From the NCBI GenBank assembly GCA_031257535.1, contig JAIROO010000104.1:1-32614 (forward strand): a stretch of DNA of 32,614 nucleotides. The letters run 5' to 3'. The position numbers were made by a program, and so were the translations under genes. Positions 1 to 8,325 of the stretch are shown piece by piece. The DNA comes from Deltaproteobacteria bacterium (GTDB lineage Bacteria > Desulfobacterota > Desulfarculia > Adiutricales > Adiutricaceae). Every line of letters starts with the position of its first letter. Within the stretch, counting starts at the first letter, position 1. The notes under the pieces are model-generated. The model was given only the letters and a program-made list of their open reading frames with translations. It did no database searches and was not told the origin of the DNA.

Positions 1-1
1 A

Positions 2-149
2 AACGCTGATTGGCATCTTTGGAATTCCCATTTATCACGTAAAAGCTTGACTTTTGCCAGGTCAATAGATTATTTATGCGCTAAATTTGCTATTTGTATA
101 TTATTTTATAATTTTATTAGACCTCATTCTACGCTCAGTAAACGTATTG
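2..149 (+). pseudogene. C-terminal remnant of a DDE-type IS transposase
   Basis: Frame 2 reads NADWHLWNSHLSRKSLTFARSIDYLCAKFAICILFYNFIRPHSTLSKR from the window edge. YNFIRPHSTL is a typical transposase C-terminal motif. The frame then runs into sequence antisense to the A2M gene at ~150. Confidence 0.65.
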
Positions 150-510
150 ATCAGGTTTTGGCGACTTTAAGGCCCGAAGCTATTGGCTCGGGAGCTAAAG
201 TCGGGCCCCCAGAGACGGTTAAAGCCCACCAAGGTCGCCCCGCCCCTTGAACTTTTAAGGTCAGATCTTTCTCTAAGGCGCGGTCAGTTCTGGGCTGGAT
301 ATAGTAGCCATATCCATCTCCGAGCCCTGGCCTAAGACCGCTCTCTCGGCCGTGGTTAGCTCGGCGACCTAAGGGCTCGAGGCTTTTGGCCATTTTAGCG
401 TGAGTTTAGCCGCGTATTGATTCTCGCTCTCTAAGCTCTAGAGGGGACTCGGCTAAACCCCCGCTGGCTAGCTCCGGGAGCTTGACGTTATCTAAGGCGC
501 CTAAAAAGAT
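150..510 (-). pseudogene. Degenerate partial duplicate of the alpha-2-macroglobulin gene C-terminal region
   Basis: 150-394 is highly similar to 1748-1998 and 405-510 to ~2137-2243 of the intact gene. The intervening ~140 bp is missing and the middle is frameshifted (ORF 151..393 shares MAKSLEP... and DLTLKVQGAGRPW.ALTVSG.PTLAPEPIASGLKVAKT). Confidence 0.85.
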
Positions 511-1043
511 TTGGAAACCTCTCGAAGGAAATTTATGGCTTCTTCGTCATTCTTATCCGCGGCCTTTTGAATCAACGTTAAGCCTTTGGCCTTGTTTAAA
601 GGAGCGCCTTGGCCGTAATAATAAATGAGCCCGAGTCTAAACTGGGCGCTGGCGTAGCCTTGGTCCGCGGCCTTTTGAAACCATTTTACGGCTTTGGCCT
701 TGTTTTCAAGACAACCTTCGCCAGAAAAATAAGCGTTGCCAAGGTTATATTGGGCGATATCCAGGCCTTGATCGGCGGCCTTTTGATACCATTTTATGCC
801 TTCGGCCTTGTCTTGTGGCACGCCTAGGCCGAAAAAATAACAATTGGCCATGCCTAACTGGCCCTTGGCGTGGCCTTGGTCCGCGCCCTTTTGAAACCAT
901 TTTACGGCTTCGACCAAATTTTTAGTCCCCAAGGAGTCGGACAAATACACGAGGCCAAGGTAAAACATCGCCTCGAGGTTACCTTTTTCGGCCATCTTTC
1001 CCAACATTTCCACCGCGAAATGACCCATCATAGCTTTTTCCAC
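501..1043 (-). CDS. Sel1-like repeat (SLR/TPR-like) protein
   Basis: Tandem repeats of the type KAVKWFQKAADQGYASAQFRLGLIYYYGQGAPLNKAKG, typical of Sel1 repeats. Confidence 0.85.
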   Translation of the reverse strand: MEKAMMGHFAVEMLGKMAEKGNLEAMFYLGLVYLSDSLGTKNLVEAVKWFQKGADQGHAKGQLGMANCYFFGLGVPQDKAEGIKWYQKAADQGLDIAQYNLGNAYFSGEGCLENKAKAVKWFQKAADQGYASAQFRLGLIYYYGQGAPLNKAKGLTLIQKAADKNDEEAINFLREVSKSF

Positions 1044-1161
1044 TTTTTTTGAGGTTAGAGGCCTTTTAAAAAACTAATTTTTACTCTTAAATATCACGCG
1101 GGCCTTAACGTTTAGGCGCTAAGTCGCGTTCGCGTTTTCTGTCCGCGCGCGAGTTAAATAA

Positions 1162-1200
1162 AGAGGAGGACTGTTCGGCTCCGCCGGGAAGCCCTCCTCT
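1162..1200 (-). terminator. Candidate terminator hairpin downstream of the A2M gene
   Basis: Inverted repeat AGAGGAGG (1162-1169) / CCTCCTCT (1193-1200), 8 bp beyond the stop at 1208. The minus-strand flank is TTTATTT. Confidence 0.5.
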
Positions 1201-1207
1201 CTAAAGG

Positions 1208-4200
1208 TCACGGCTCTAGATTGGCTCGCTCTTGAGGGGCGAGGTTAGCGACCGTCACTTCTTCGCCCGCGTCTTTATCGTCGCCGCCGTCAGCGTCTTC
1301 GCTCTCGCTTCCGCGAGGGTCTTCCCCTTCGTTTTCGCCGTCTAGCTCTAGCCCGTCGTCTTCTGGGCCCGTCACTTTGAGCCGCCCAGTTGGGGTTACG
1401 GCCTTTTTCTCGGGTTGATACATGCCCTCGGCCACGGTGGGCGGCAGAACAAACTCCCCGGCCGTGACCGCGCTTAAGACGTAAGATATCGTCGCCGAGC
1501 CATTTAACTGGTCAATAATCGCGATCACCCGGTCTTCCCTAACCTCGGCCCGGGCGGAGGTTTGGGACTCGTCGTCTAACCGAGGGTTTAAGGCCTCCAA
1601 CCCGCCTGGTAAAAGGTCAGCCACCACCACGTTTTGCGTCTTAGTCGGGGATTCTAGGGTAATCGCGACCGTCACTTTCTGACCTTTGGCGAGGGTGACG
1701 TCCGGGGCCGCGCCGTCGCTTAAAGAAAAAATCCTACCGTCGACTGTCCAGGTTTTGGCGACTTTAAGGCCCGAAGCTATTGGCTCGGGAGCTAAAGTCG
1801 GGACCCCGGAGACGGTTAAAGCGTACCAGGGTCGCCCTGCCCCTTGAACTTTTAAGGTCAGATCTTTATCTAAGGCGGCCGTCAGTTCTGGGCTAGAGAT
1901 AGTCGCCATATCCATCTCCGAGCCCTGACCTAAGACCGCCGCTTCGGCCGTGGTTAGCTCGGCGACGTAGGGTTCGAGGCTTTTGGCCATTTTGAGGTAA
2001 CTGGCTAAAGCCCACAGAGCCATGGCGTTTTCTTGGGTCGTGCGCCATTGCCCCGCCGCCCCGTTCTTAGCCACCGCCGCCGCTAGCTCCTTTGTTCTTG
2101 TGGCTAAAGGGTCCACCGTGGCCCAGGCTAGCAATAGTAAAGCCGCGTTTCGTTCCTCGCTCTCTAGGCTCGAGCGGTACTCGGCTAAACTCACGCTGGC
2201 TAGATCCGGGAGCTTAAAGTTATCTAAGGCCCCTAAAAAGGCGGAGGACCCGGCCTTTAAGCTTTTGGCGGCGGCCAGATTTATCCGCGCCGAGACCGAT
2301 AAGCCCGGGCTTCTTTCCTCTAAGGCGTTAATCCAGCCGTCGCGATACTCCCCGTTTAAAGCCAAAACGTAAAGAGCGTAAGCTTTGGTGGCTAAAACGT
2401 ATTCCGAGTAATAAGAGTCGCTCTCGCTCCGCCGCTCGACGCCACTTCGCAAGTAGTTTTTTAAATAACCTAAAGCGTCCTCCAAAAGGCCAGACGGCAA
2501 TTCGATCTCTTTTTTAGCCTCGGTTAAAAAGTGGGCCGCGTAAACCGTGCCCCATTCGTAAATCTCGCTCCCGCCGGGCCAGAAAGACAGACCGCCCAAA
2601 ACGGTTTGGCTAGTGGCTAGCCTTTTGACGGCCTCGATCAAACCGTCTTTAACGATAAGCTCCTGTTTTTGGCTTAAACGGCCTAAAGTCGGGGCGGCCA
2701 GAAAAGCGAAGGCTTTAGAGACCGTCTGCTCTAAGCAGCCGTAAGGGTACTCGGTCAGATAGGCCGAGGCCCGATTGGCGCTGACCCAAGGTCCGGCGGC
2801 TAGGCTAAAAGACCCTTTGGTCGTTCCGGCCAAAAAGTCTTGGCTCGGCGGCGTTAAAGTCGTTAAGGGTCCAGTCACGACCCCGGTTAAACTCCGGGTT
2901 AGCCGAGGATAAGGGGGTCTAACCACCGTGGTCGCGGCTTGGCTAAAGGTCTGGCCTTGGTACTGACCGGTCACGACGAGCTCAGCCGGGCCAGCCGCGA
3001 CTTCCCCAAGCTCGCTTAAGGCTTTTAACTTTAAGTTAAAAACCCGACTGTCGCCCGGATTAAGATCTAAGGTTACGCTGCCTTGGCTAAAACCTTGGGG
3101 TTCTTCGGCTAATGACAAGGGCCCTTTAAAGCTTAAGCTTAAGGTAATAGGGCTTTTAACCGCGGAAGGGGCCAGATAAACCCGGACCGGAACTTCCAAG
3201 CGATCCGTGGGAGCCAAAGCTAAAGGTAAGTTGGGCTCCACGGTGACCGCCCGGACGATGGGCATTTTTTCCTCTAAATAACCATAAGAAGACTCATGGC
3301 TCGCCACAATCGTTAAACGGCCTAAACCGCTATACTCGGGGATGTCTAACTGGACCTCCCCCAACCCGTCGGGCCCTATAACTACCGTGGGGGCGAAGGT
3401 CGTTAACAGCTCTTGGCGCCTTTGAAATGGCGAAAAAAGTCCGGCCCGCTCGTCGCCCCCGCCTGGAGTTAAAAAGGGATAGATCTTTTCTTCTAAAGGC
3501 AAGAGCAAGTCGCGGATCTCATACAAATGGCTGAGTAAACTCCGACTGGCCAGAAAATACGGCCCGGGCTCGGGGATCCGGTAACCATTTAAAGACAAGA
3601 TCCCCTCGTCGACCAGAGCTATGGCCACCTCCCCCGGGCTCGGGGCGCCACTTGGGTCTTGAAGTTTTATTTTTATAGTCGTTTTAGACCCTGGGGTTAA
3701 TTTTGGGGGCTCGGCGAGACTAACTTCTAAGTGGTTCTGGGCCCTATCCTTTTCTAAGCTAACCTGACCGTAAGCGAAAAAGCGACTTTGCCCGGCGGTT
3801 AGCGGTCGAACTAAGGTCGCCGACAGCATGGCGTTGGTAGCCAGATTTTTGGGGACGGGCAAATTAACCGTGGTTAAAGAGTCGTTAATGGTTAAAATCC
3901 GCGACCACAGAACCTCGTCCGTCTCCAAAGTCAGCCACAAGGTTCCGTTAAAAGGAGCTATAAGGGTGGCCTTAGCTTCGGCCCCTGGTCGATAAGCGGC
4001 CTGGTCTAACGTGACGACCACCTGGTCTTCGGGCGGGGGCTCTTCGCTAACGACCGCCTCGCCAACCACCCTAAAGCGGCGGGTTGACTCCTCGGATTGG
4101 CCCGGGAAGCTCGCCGTGATCTGATACTCGCCCGTCGCCTCGACCGTTAGGGGAACCACGGCTCGGCCAGCCGCTAACTGGACCTCGCCGGTAAAAATCG

Positions 4201-7200
4201 GGCTCAGCTCCTCGGTCGCGCGGCGATAAACCCGGCCATAACGCGCCTCCGTATAATAGCGGGGTTTAACCACGGCCACGGTCACGTTTAAGCTAGTCAG
4301 GTCGGCCGCTGGCTCGCCGGTGGCGGCGTTGATGGCCGCGAGCTCATACTCGAACTTCTGGCCAACGACCGCGGCCTTCGGAGCCTTAAACCCAATAACC
4401 CTGGGCCTTGGTCGCCAGTGGACGGTCTCGGAGAGGCCCTCCCAGCGGCCGCTGTCGGCTTGGACCCTTAAATTTAAATTTACGTCGACGAAATTGGGGA
4501 AATAGCCGTGATTTAAAGCCGGCTGAAAAGAGATGGCCGCCTCTCCTTCCTCGTCCAAAAGCCCCTCTCTCTCCAAGACCGTCTCGCTAAACCCGCCTAT
4601 TTTGGGCCCAGAAAAATCAAACCCTAAAAACGCTGGAAAAGAATAGGAGCCTAAAACGGCTTTGGCCGTCAACTCGTAGTTAAGGTTCTCCCCTTTGGCC
4701 CCAAAAAGATATTTAGCTAAAGCCGTGGCCACGATGGTCGGATTGTCGCCTTCGTAAGTCGTGGGGTCAGGCTTTAAGGTTAAAGCCAACCGCGGGGGGA
4801 CAAAGTCTTCAATCGTTAACCTGGCCTCGGTTAAGAAACCCTCTTGACCCGGCAAAATCAAGCGAACTTTGGCTGGCCCCACCCGAATGGAAAAAGGCAG
4901 CTTAGCCGAGAAATCCAAAGAGCCACTTAAGCTAACCACGCTCCGACCCTCGGCGATGGTCCGGTCGTTGGCGTCCAAAACTCGCCACAAAACCGGAAAC
5001 GCCTCTTTGGGCGGGAGGCCACTTTTATCCCGAATAAAGGCTTTGACCATAATGGTCTCCCCGGGTTTCCACAGATCCCGGGGTAAAAAGGCGAAGGCTT
5101 CGTAACCTTTGGCTAAAAAGGGCCGACCCTCGCCCCGCGCGGTGGGCAGATAACCGCCTTGGCCGTCAAACCATTTAACCGGACTCTCTTGCCAATAAAC
5201 GTTAAAACCTGGCTCGTAAGCGTCTTTTTGGCCTTCGCTTAAGAGCAAGTAACTTAAATCCCCGTCTTTTTCGGCGATTATAAAGGCCGCTTCTTTTTCG
5301 CCCACATTCGCGGTGGCCAAACCCTTGGCGTCCGTGACTCCAGACCAGATCACCTGGTTGGCTTTATCGTAAAATTTAAGGGCGACTTTGGGTAAGGCCG
5401 CGGCCGTATTTAAACTGGTGACTAAGACCAGGGTTTGCGTCGGGGTGACTTTAGCGCTTAAGCCTAAGTCCGAGACCACCACTGGTAAATACCTTTGGGG
5501 CGAATCGACAAAATCTTCGGCCTCAAAATCTAAGGTTTTATAATCAGTCGTAAAACTCCCGTAACTTAAGACCGCGGCCAGGGACCCCTCTTCATTTTGG
5601 ACCAAGGGGGTGAGTTTTAATAAGTACGCCCCGGCTTTTTCGCCTAAGGATTCCTTTAGATCCAATAAGCGCTCAAAACTAGCCCCGCCCAAATCGCCTA
5701 ACGGAACCTCAAAATCCACGTGGCTTTTAGCTAAGCGTAAGCCGACTTTGACTCGATCCCTTTGGCCCAAAAGCGGGCTCACGTTTAAAATGGCCGGCAG
5801 ATTGTTTTCGTAAATTTTAAAGGCTTGAAAACGGACGGAATGGACTTCCCGTCCAGCGATTTTAACCAAAAGATCTCTTTTAGGGCTTAAGTAGCGACCT
5901 TGACCGGTAAAGGTGAGGCGCGCGCCCGTTCCGGCCTCAACTTCGGCGAGAAACTCCCTTTTCTCGGTTAAAACCCCACCTCGAGACCTTAACCCGGGTA
6001 AAAGAATAATTTTAACGGGTCGGTCGCGGGAAAAGTCAGCCTTAATCCTCATCAAGTTGCCATTAACCAAAGTCGAGGTAAAAGGGATGGCCGGCTCTAA
6101 ACGAATATAAGGTTTAAGGTCTCCGACGATCTCCGAGCCGCGGGTCCAAATCTCGAAATACGGCTCCCAAGGAAAGGCCTCCTCTTGCCTTAAGCCGCCC
6201 CCGCCGACGATAAAGTCGTTATAGACCTGCCGCTTAAGGCTCGCTTCCGCGATCCGACTCGCCCCGTCGGCGCTGACTAAGTTATTGAGGATGGCCACGA
6301 TATGGTTCCCATTATTCAAAGGCCGGCTCGTTTTAAGGCTTACCGTTAAACCCGCGTTCCCCAGCTCCCCTAACTCATAATCTATGGGACTCCAGTCGGG
6401 GTAATGGATCGAATTCGCCGATTCGCGGGCGGAAGAAGGCGATCCAGAGCGCGACAAAACTTTTAAACTTAAAGCCGAGGCTAAGGCGTTCAGGGCGATG
6501 GGTTTATTAAAGGCTAAAGTCGCTTCCTGCCGACCATCGGTCGTAAACTCCCCTAACTGAAAACTTAGAAAGCGGAAACGGTCGAGGTAAAAAGCCTTTT
6601 CGTTAAACGGCCGCCATTGTTTTTCTTCCTCGCTCAATAATAAATCGCCAGCGTCGCTATAAGCCCAAAAGCGACCAACTAAATCTTGGACTTTTTCCTG
6701 GCCTAGCCCCACAAACCCTTGGTTAAAGGCCAAAGCCAGCTTTTGGTCCACCAACTGGGCGGCGTACTCCGTTGGCGAGAGGTAAAACTCGACCTCAAAA
6801 GTCTCCGGCGACGTCCACTGACCTCTGGCCGCCCCTTTATAGTCTGGGAAAGTGAAAGGAATCGCTAAATTATCCGCGTCTAAGGGGAGTTTTGGCCCGA
6901 CCGTCTCTTCTTTAACTAGCGGTCGGTTGAATTGAAACGTTAAAGACGCCCGCTCATAGCCAGCCGAGGCTTTAACTCGGCCTTGAAAAGGCTTGGGGCT
7001 AATCACCGCGGTCAAGTCTTTGATGGCGACTTGGGGCGCGAAAATGTCGCCTGGGTCCGACTCATAGGTCAAGACGTCAGTTAGGAGGTCGGGTTTAAGG
7101 CTTATGGTCAAGGGTTTAGCCACCAAAGCGGCCTGAAACTCGCTTAAGGTCAGATCCGTTAAGATCCTTAAAGAGCGCCCCGGGACCCGCCAGAAGACTT

Positions 7201-7861
7201 GAACTTCGGGCCAGTCGACGGTCACCGGGCTCTCCTCGGCGGTCAAAAGTTTTTCGACTAGGTTTTTGGAGTCGTCGATCAAAATGTCGTTACTTAAAAT
7301 CAACTCCAAAGCCATGACGCGCCGGGTCCGATTCAAAGACCCTTTGGGGATGACCATATTAAAATTTAACTTTATCTCGCGTGAACTAGATAATAGTTCA
7401 GATATATTAGAGGCTTTTCTGTTCAAATATCTATTTACATATTGGCTGGTCACTTTAGGTTCCGCCCCGCCTTTGGCTTCTGGGTCCGCGGCTTTCGCGG
7501 CGGGAGCGGCCTCCGCGGCGGGGGTGGCCTCCGCGGTGGGGGTGGCCTCCGCGGCGGATGCGGCCTCTGGGGTCGGGGCGGCCTCTGGGGTCGGGGCGGC
7601 CTCTGGGGTCGGGGCGGTTTTCGCGGCGGGAGCGGCATCCGCGGCGGGAGCGGCCTTTGGGGTCGGGGCGGTTTTCGCGGCGGGGGCGGTTTTGGCGGTC
7701 GGAGCGGCTTTGGGGCCAGTCCCCGGCCGAGGCGTGGCCATTTGAGTCGCGTTTTGGGACCGCGAAAGAAAAAACCAAGCCCCGCCCAAAGCCAGGACCA
7801 AGATCAGCAAAAGCCAGATTTTCCGGCTGGCGGGTTTTTCCGTCCTTTGTTCCGTCATCAA
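1208..7861 (-). CDS. Alpha-2-macroglobulin family lipoprotein-like/periplasmic protein (YfhM-like)
   Basis: 2217-aa ORF with an N-terminal membrane anchor, Ala/Pro-rich linker, MG-domain architecture and thioester motif YPYGCLEQT. It lies next to pbpC, the usual bacterial A2M neighbour. Confidence 0.93.
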   Translation of the reverse strand: MMTEQRTEKPASRKIWLLLILVLALGGAWFFLSRSQNATQMATPRPGTGPKAAPTAKTAPAAKTAPTPKAAPAADAAPAAKTAPTPEAAPTPEAAPTPEAASAAEATPTAEATPAAEAAPAAKAADPEAKGGAEPKVTSQYVNRYLNRKASNISELLSSSREIKLNFNMVIPKGSLNRTRRVMALELILSNDILIDDSKNLVEKLLTAEESPVTVDWPEVQVFWRVPGRSLRILTDLTLSEFQAALVAKPLTISLKPDLLTDVLTYESDPGDIFAPQVAIKDLTAVISPKPFQGRVKASAGYERASLTFQFNRPLVKEETVGPKLPLDADNLAIPFTFPDYKGAARGQWTSPETFEVEFYLSPTEYAAQLVDQKLALAFNQGFVGLGQEKVQDLVGRFWAYSDAGDLLLSEEEKQWRPFNEKAFYLDRFRFLSFQLGEFTTDGRQEATLAFNKPIALNALASALSLKVLSRSGSPSSARESANSIHYPDWSPIDYELGELGNAGLTVSLKTSRPLNNGNHIVAILNNLVSADGASRIAEASLKRQVYNDFIVGGGGLRQEEAFPWEPYFEIWTRGSEIVGDLKPYIRLEPAIPFTSTLVNGNLMRIKADFSRDRPVKIILLPGLRSRGGVLTEKREFLAEVEAGTGARLTFTGQGRYLSPKRDLLVKIAGREVHSVRFQAFKIYENNLPAILNVSPLLGQRDRVKVGLRLAKSHVDFEVPLGDLGGASFERLLDLKESLGEKAGAYLLKLTPLVQNEEGSLAAVLSYGSFTTDYKTLDFEAEDFVDSPQRYLPVVVSDLGLSAKVTPTQTLVLVTSLNTAAALPKVALKFYDKANQVIWSGVTDAKGLATANVGEKEAAFIIAEKDGDLSYLLLSEGQKDAYEPGFNVYWQESPVKWFDGQGGYLPTARGEGRPFLAKGYEAFAFLPRDLWKPGETIMVKAFIRDKSGLPPKEAFPVLWRVLDANDRTIAEGRSVVSLSGSLDFSAKLPFSIRVGPAKVRLILPGQEGFLTEARLTIEDFVPPRLALTLKPDPTTYEGDNPTIVATALAKYLFGAKGENLNYELTAKAVLGSYSFPAFLGFDFSGPKIGGFSETVLEREGLLDEEGEAAISFQPALNHGYFPNFVDVNLNLRVQADSGRWEGLSETVHWRPRPRVIGFKAPKAAVVGQKFEYELAAINAATGEPAADLTSLNVTVAVVKPRYYTEARYGRVYRRATEELSPIFTGEVQLAAGRAVVPLTVEATGEYQITASFPGQSEESTRRFRVVGEAVVSEEPPPEDQVVVTLDQAAYRPGAEAKATLIAPFNGTLWLTLETDEVLWSRILTINDSLTTVNLPVPKNLATNAMLSATLVRPLTAGQSRFFAYGQVSLEKDRAQNHLEVSLAEPPKLTPGSKTTIKIKLQDPSGAPSPGEVAIALVDEGILSLNGYRIPEPGPYFLASRSLLSHLYEIRDLLLPLEEKIYPFLTPGGGDERAGLFSPFQRRQELLTTFAPTVVIGPDGLGEVQLDIPEYSGLGRLTIVASHESSYGYLEEKMPIVRAVTVEPNLPLALAPTDRLEVPVRVYLAPSAVKSPITLSLSFKGPLSLAEEPQGFSQGSVTLDLNPGDSRVFNLKLKALSELGEVAAGPAELVVTGQYQGQTFSQAATTVVRPPYPRLTRSLTGVVTGPLTTLTPPSQDFLAGTTKGSFSLAAGPWVSANRASAYLTEYPYGCLEQTVSKAFAFLAAPTLGRLSQKQELIVKDGLIEAVKRLATSQTVLGGLSFWPGGSEIYEWGTVYAAHFLTEAKKEIELPSGLLEDALGYLKNYLRSGVERRSESDSYYSEYVLATKAYALYVLALNGEYRDGWINALEERSPGLSVSARINLAAAKSLKAGSSAFLGALDNFKLPDLASVSLAEYRSSLESEERNAALLLLAWATVDPLATRTKELAAAVAKNGAAGQWRTTQENAMALWALASYLKMAKSLEPYVAELTTAEAAVLGQGSEMDMATISSPELTAALDKDLTLKVQGAGRPWYALTVSGVPTLAPEPIASGLKVAKTWTVDGRIFSLSDGAAPDVTLAKGQKVTVAITLESPTKTQNVVVADLLPGGLEALNPRLDDESQTSARAEVREDRVIAIIDQLNGSATISYVLSAVTAGEFVLPPTVAEGMYQPEKKAVTPTGRLKVTGPEDDGLELDGENEGEDPRGSESEDADGGDDKDAGEEVTVANLAPQERANLEP
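7480..7730. repeat. GC-rich imperfect tandem repeats encoding an Ala/Pro/Thr linker in A2M
   Basis: Repeated CGGCCTCTGGGGTCGGGG and related 18-bp units, including three near-identical consecutive copies around 7561-7617. Confidence 0.85.
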
Positions 7862-8325
7862 ATCCTCGCTAAGAAAAAGGGGTAGAATTCAACTTTCAAA
7901 TTTATAAGCGACAATTATTTAGATAATTGTTTGTTATTACTGTTTAATATCATATCAAAATTAATTTAAGATCCTATATAATGTTTTTTGTTTTATATTA
8001 TATCTTAACCATGCTCTTAACTTAACTTTTCTAGGCAATAAATTATTTTTATAATAGTAGGGCCCCAAAAAAGATCTTCGCCATCGAATGGCGCCGAACT
8101 AATCGCCCCCGCCTGACCTAAGACCTTAATGACTTAAACCCTTAATGACTTAAACGGTCAGCTTACCCTAACTAATTCTAATTCGCAAAGAGAGATTCGC
8201 GAGCCTTAGTAAAAACCCGCTTTGAAATTTTAGGCCCGAAGTTCTACTATATAAGCGATTTCAAAATAAAATAGACTACTATATAGCCACCATAAGACGC
8301 CCGCTAAACCACCAAAACGCGTCGC

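Noticed and set aside
7442-7885. Several 60-159 aa Gly/Arg/Pro-rich ORFs in other frames
   Set aside because: Shadow ORFs of the GC-rich repeat within the A2M gene.
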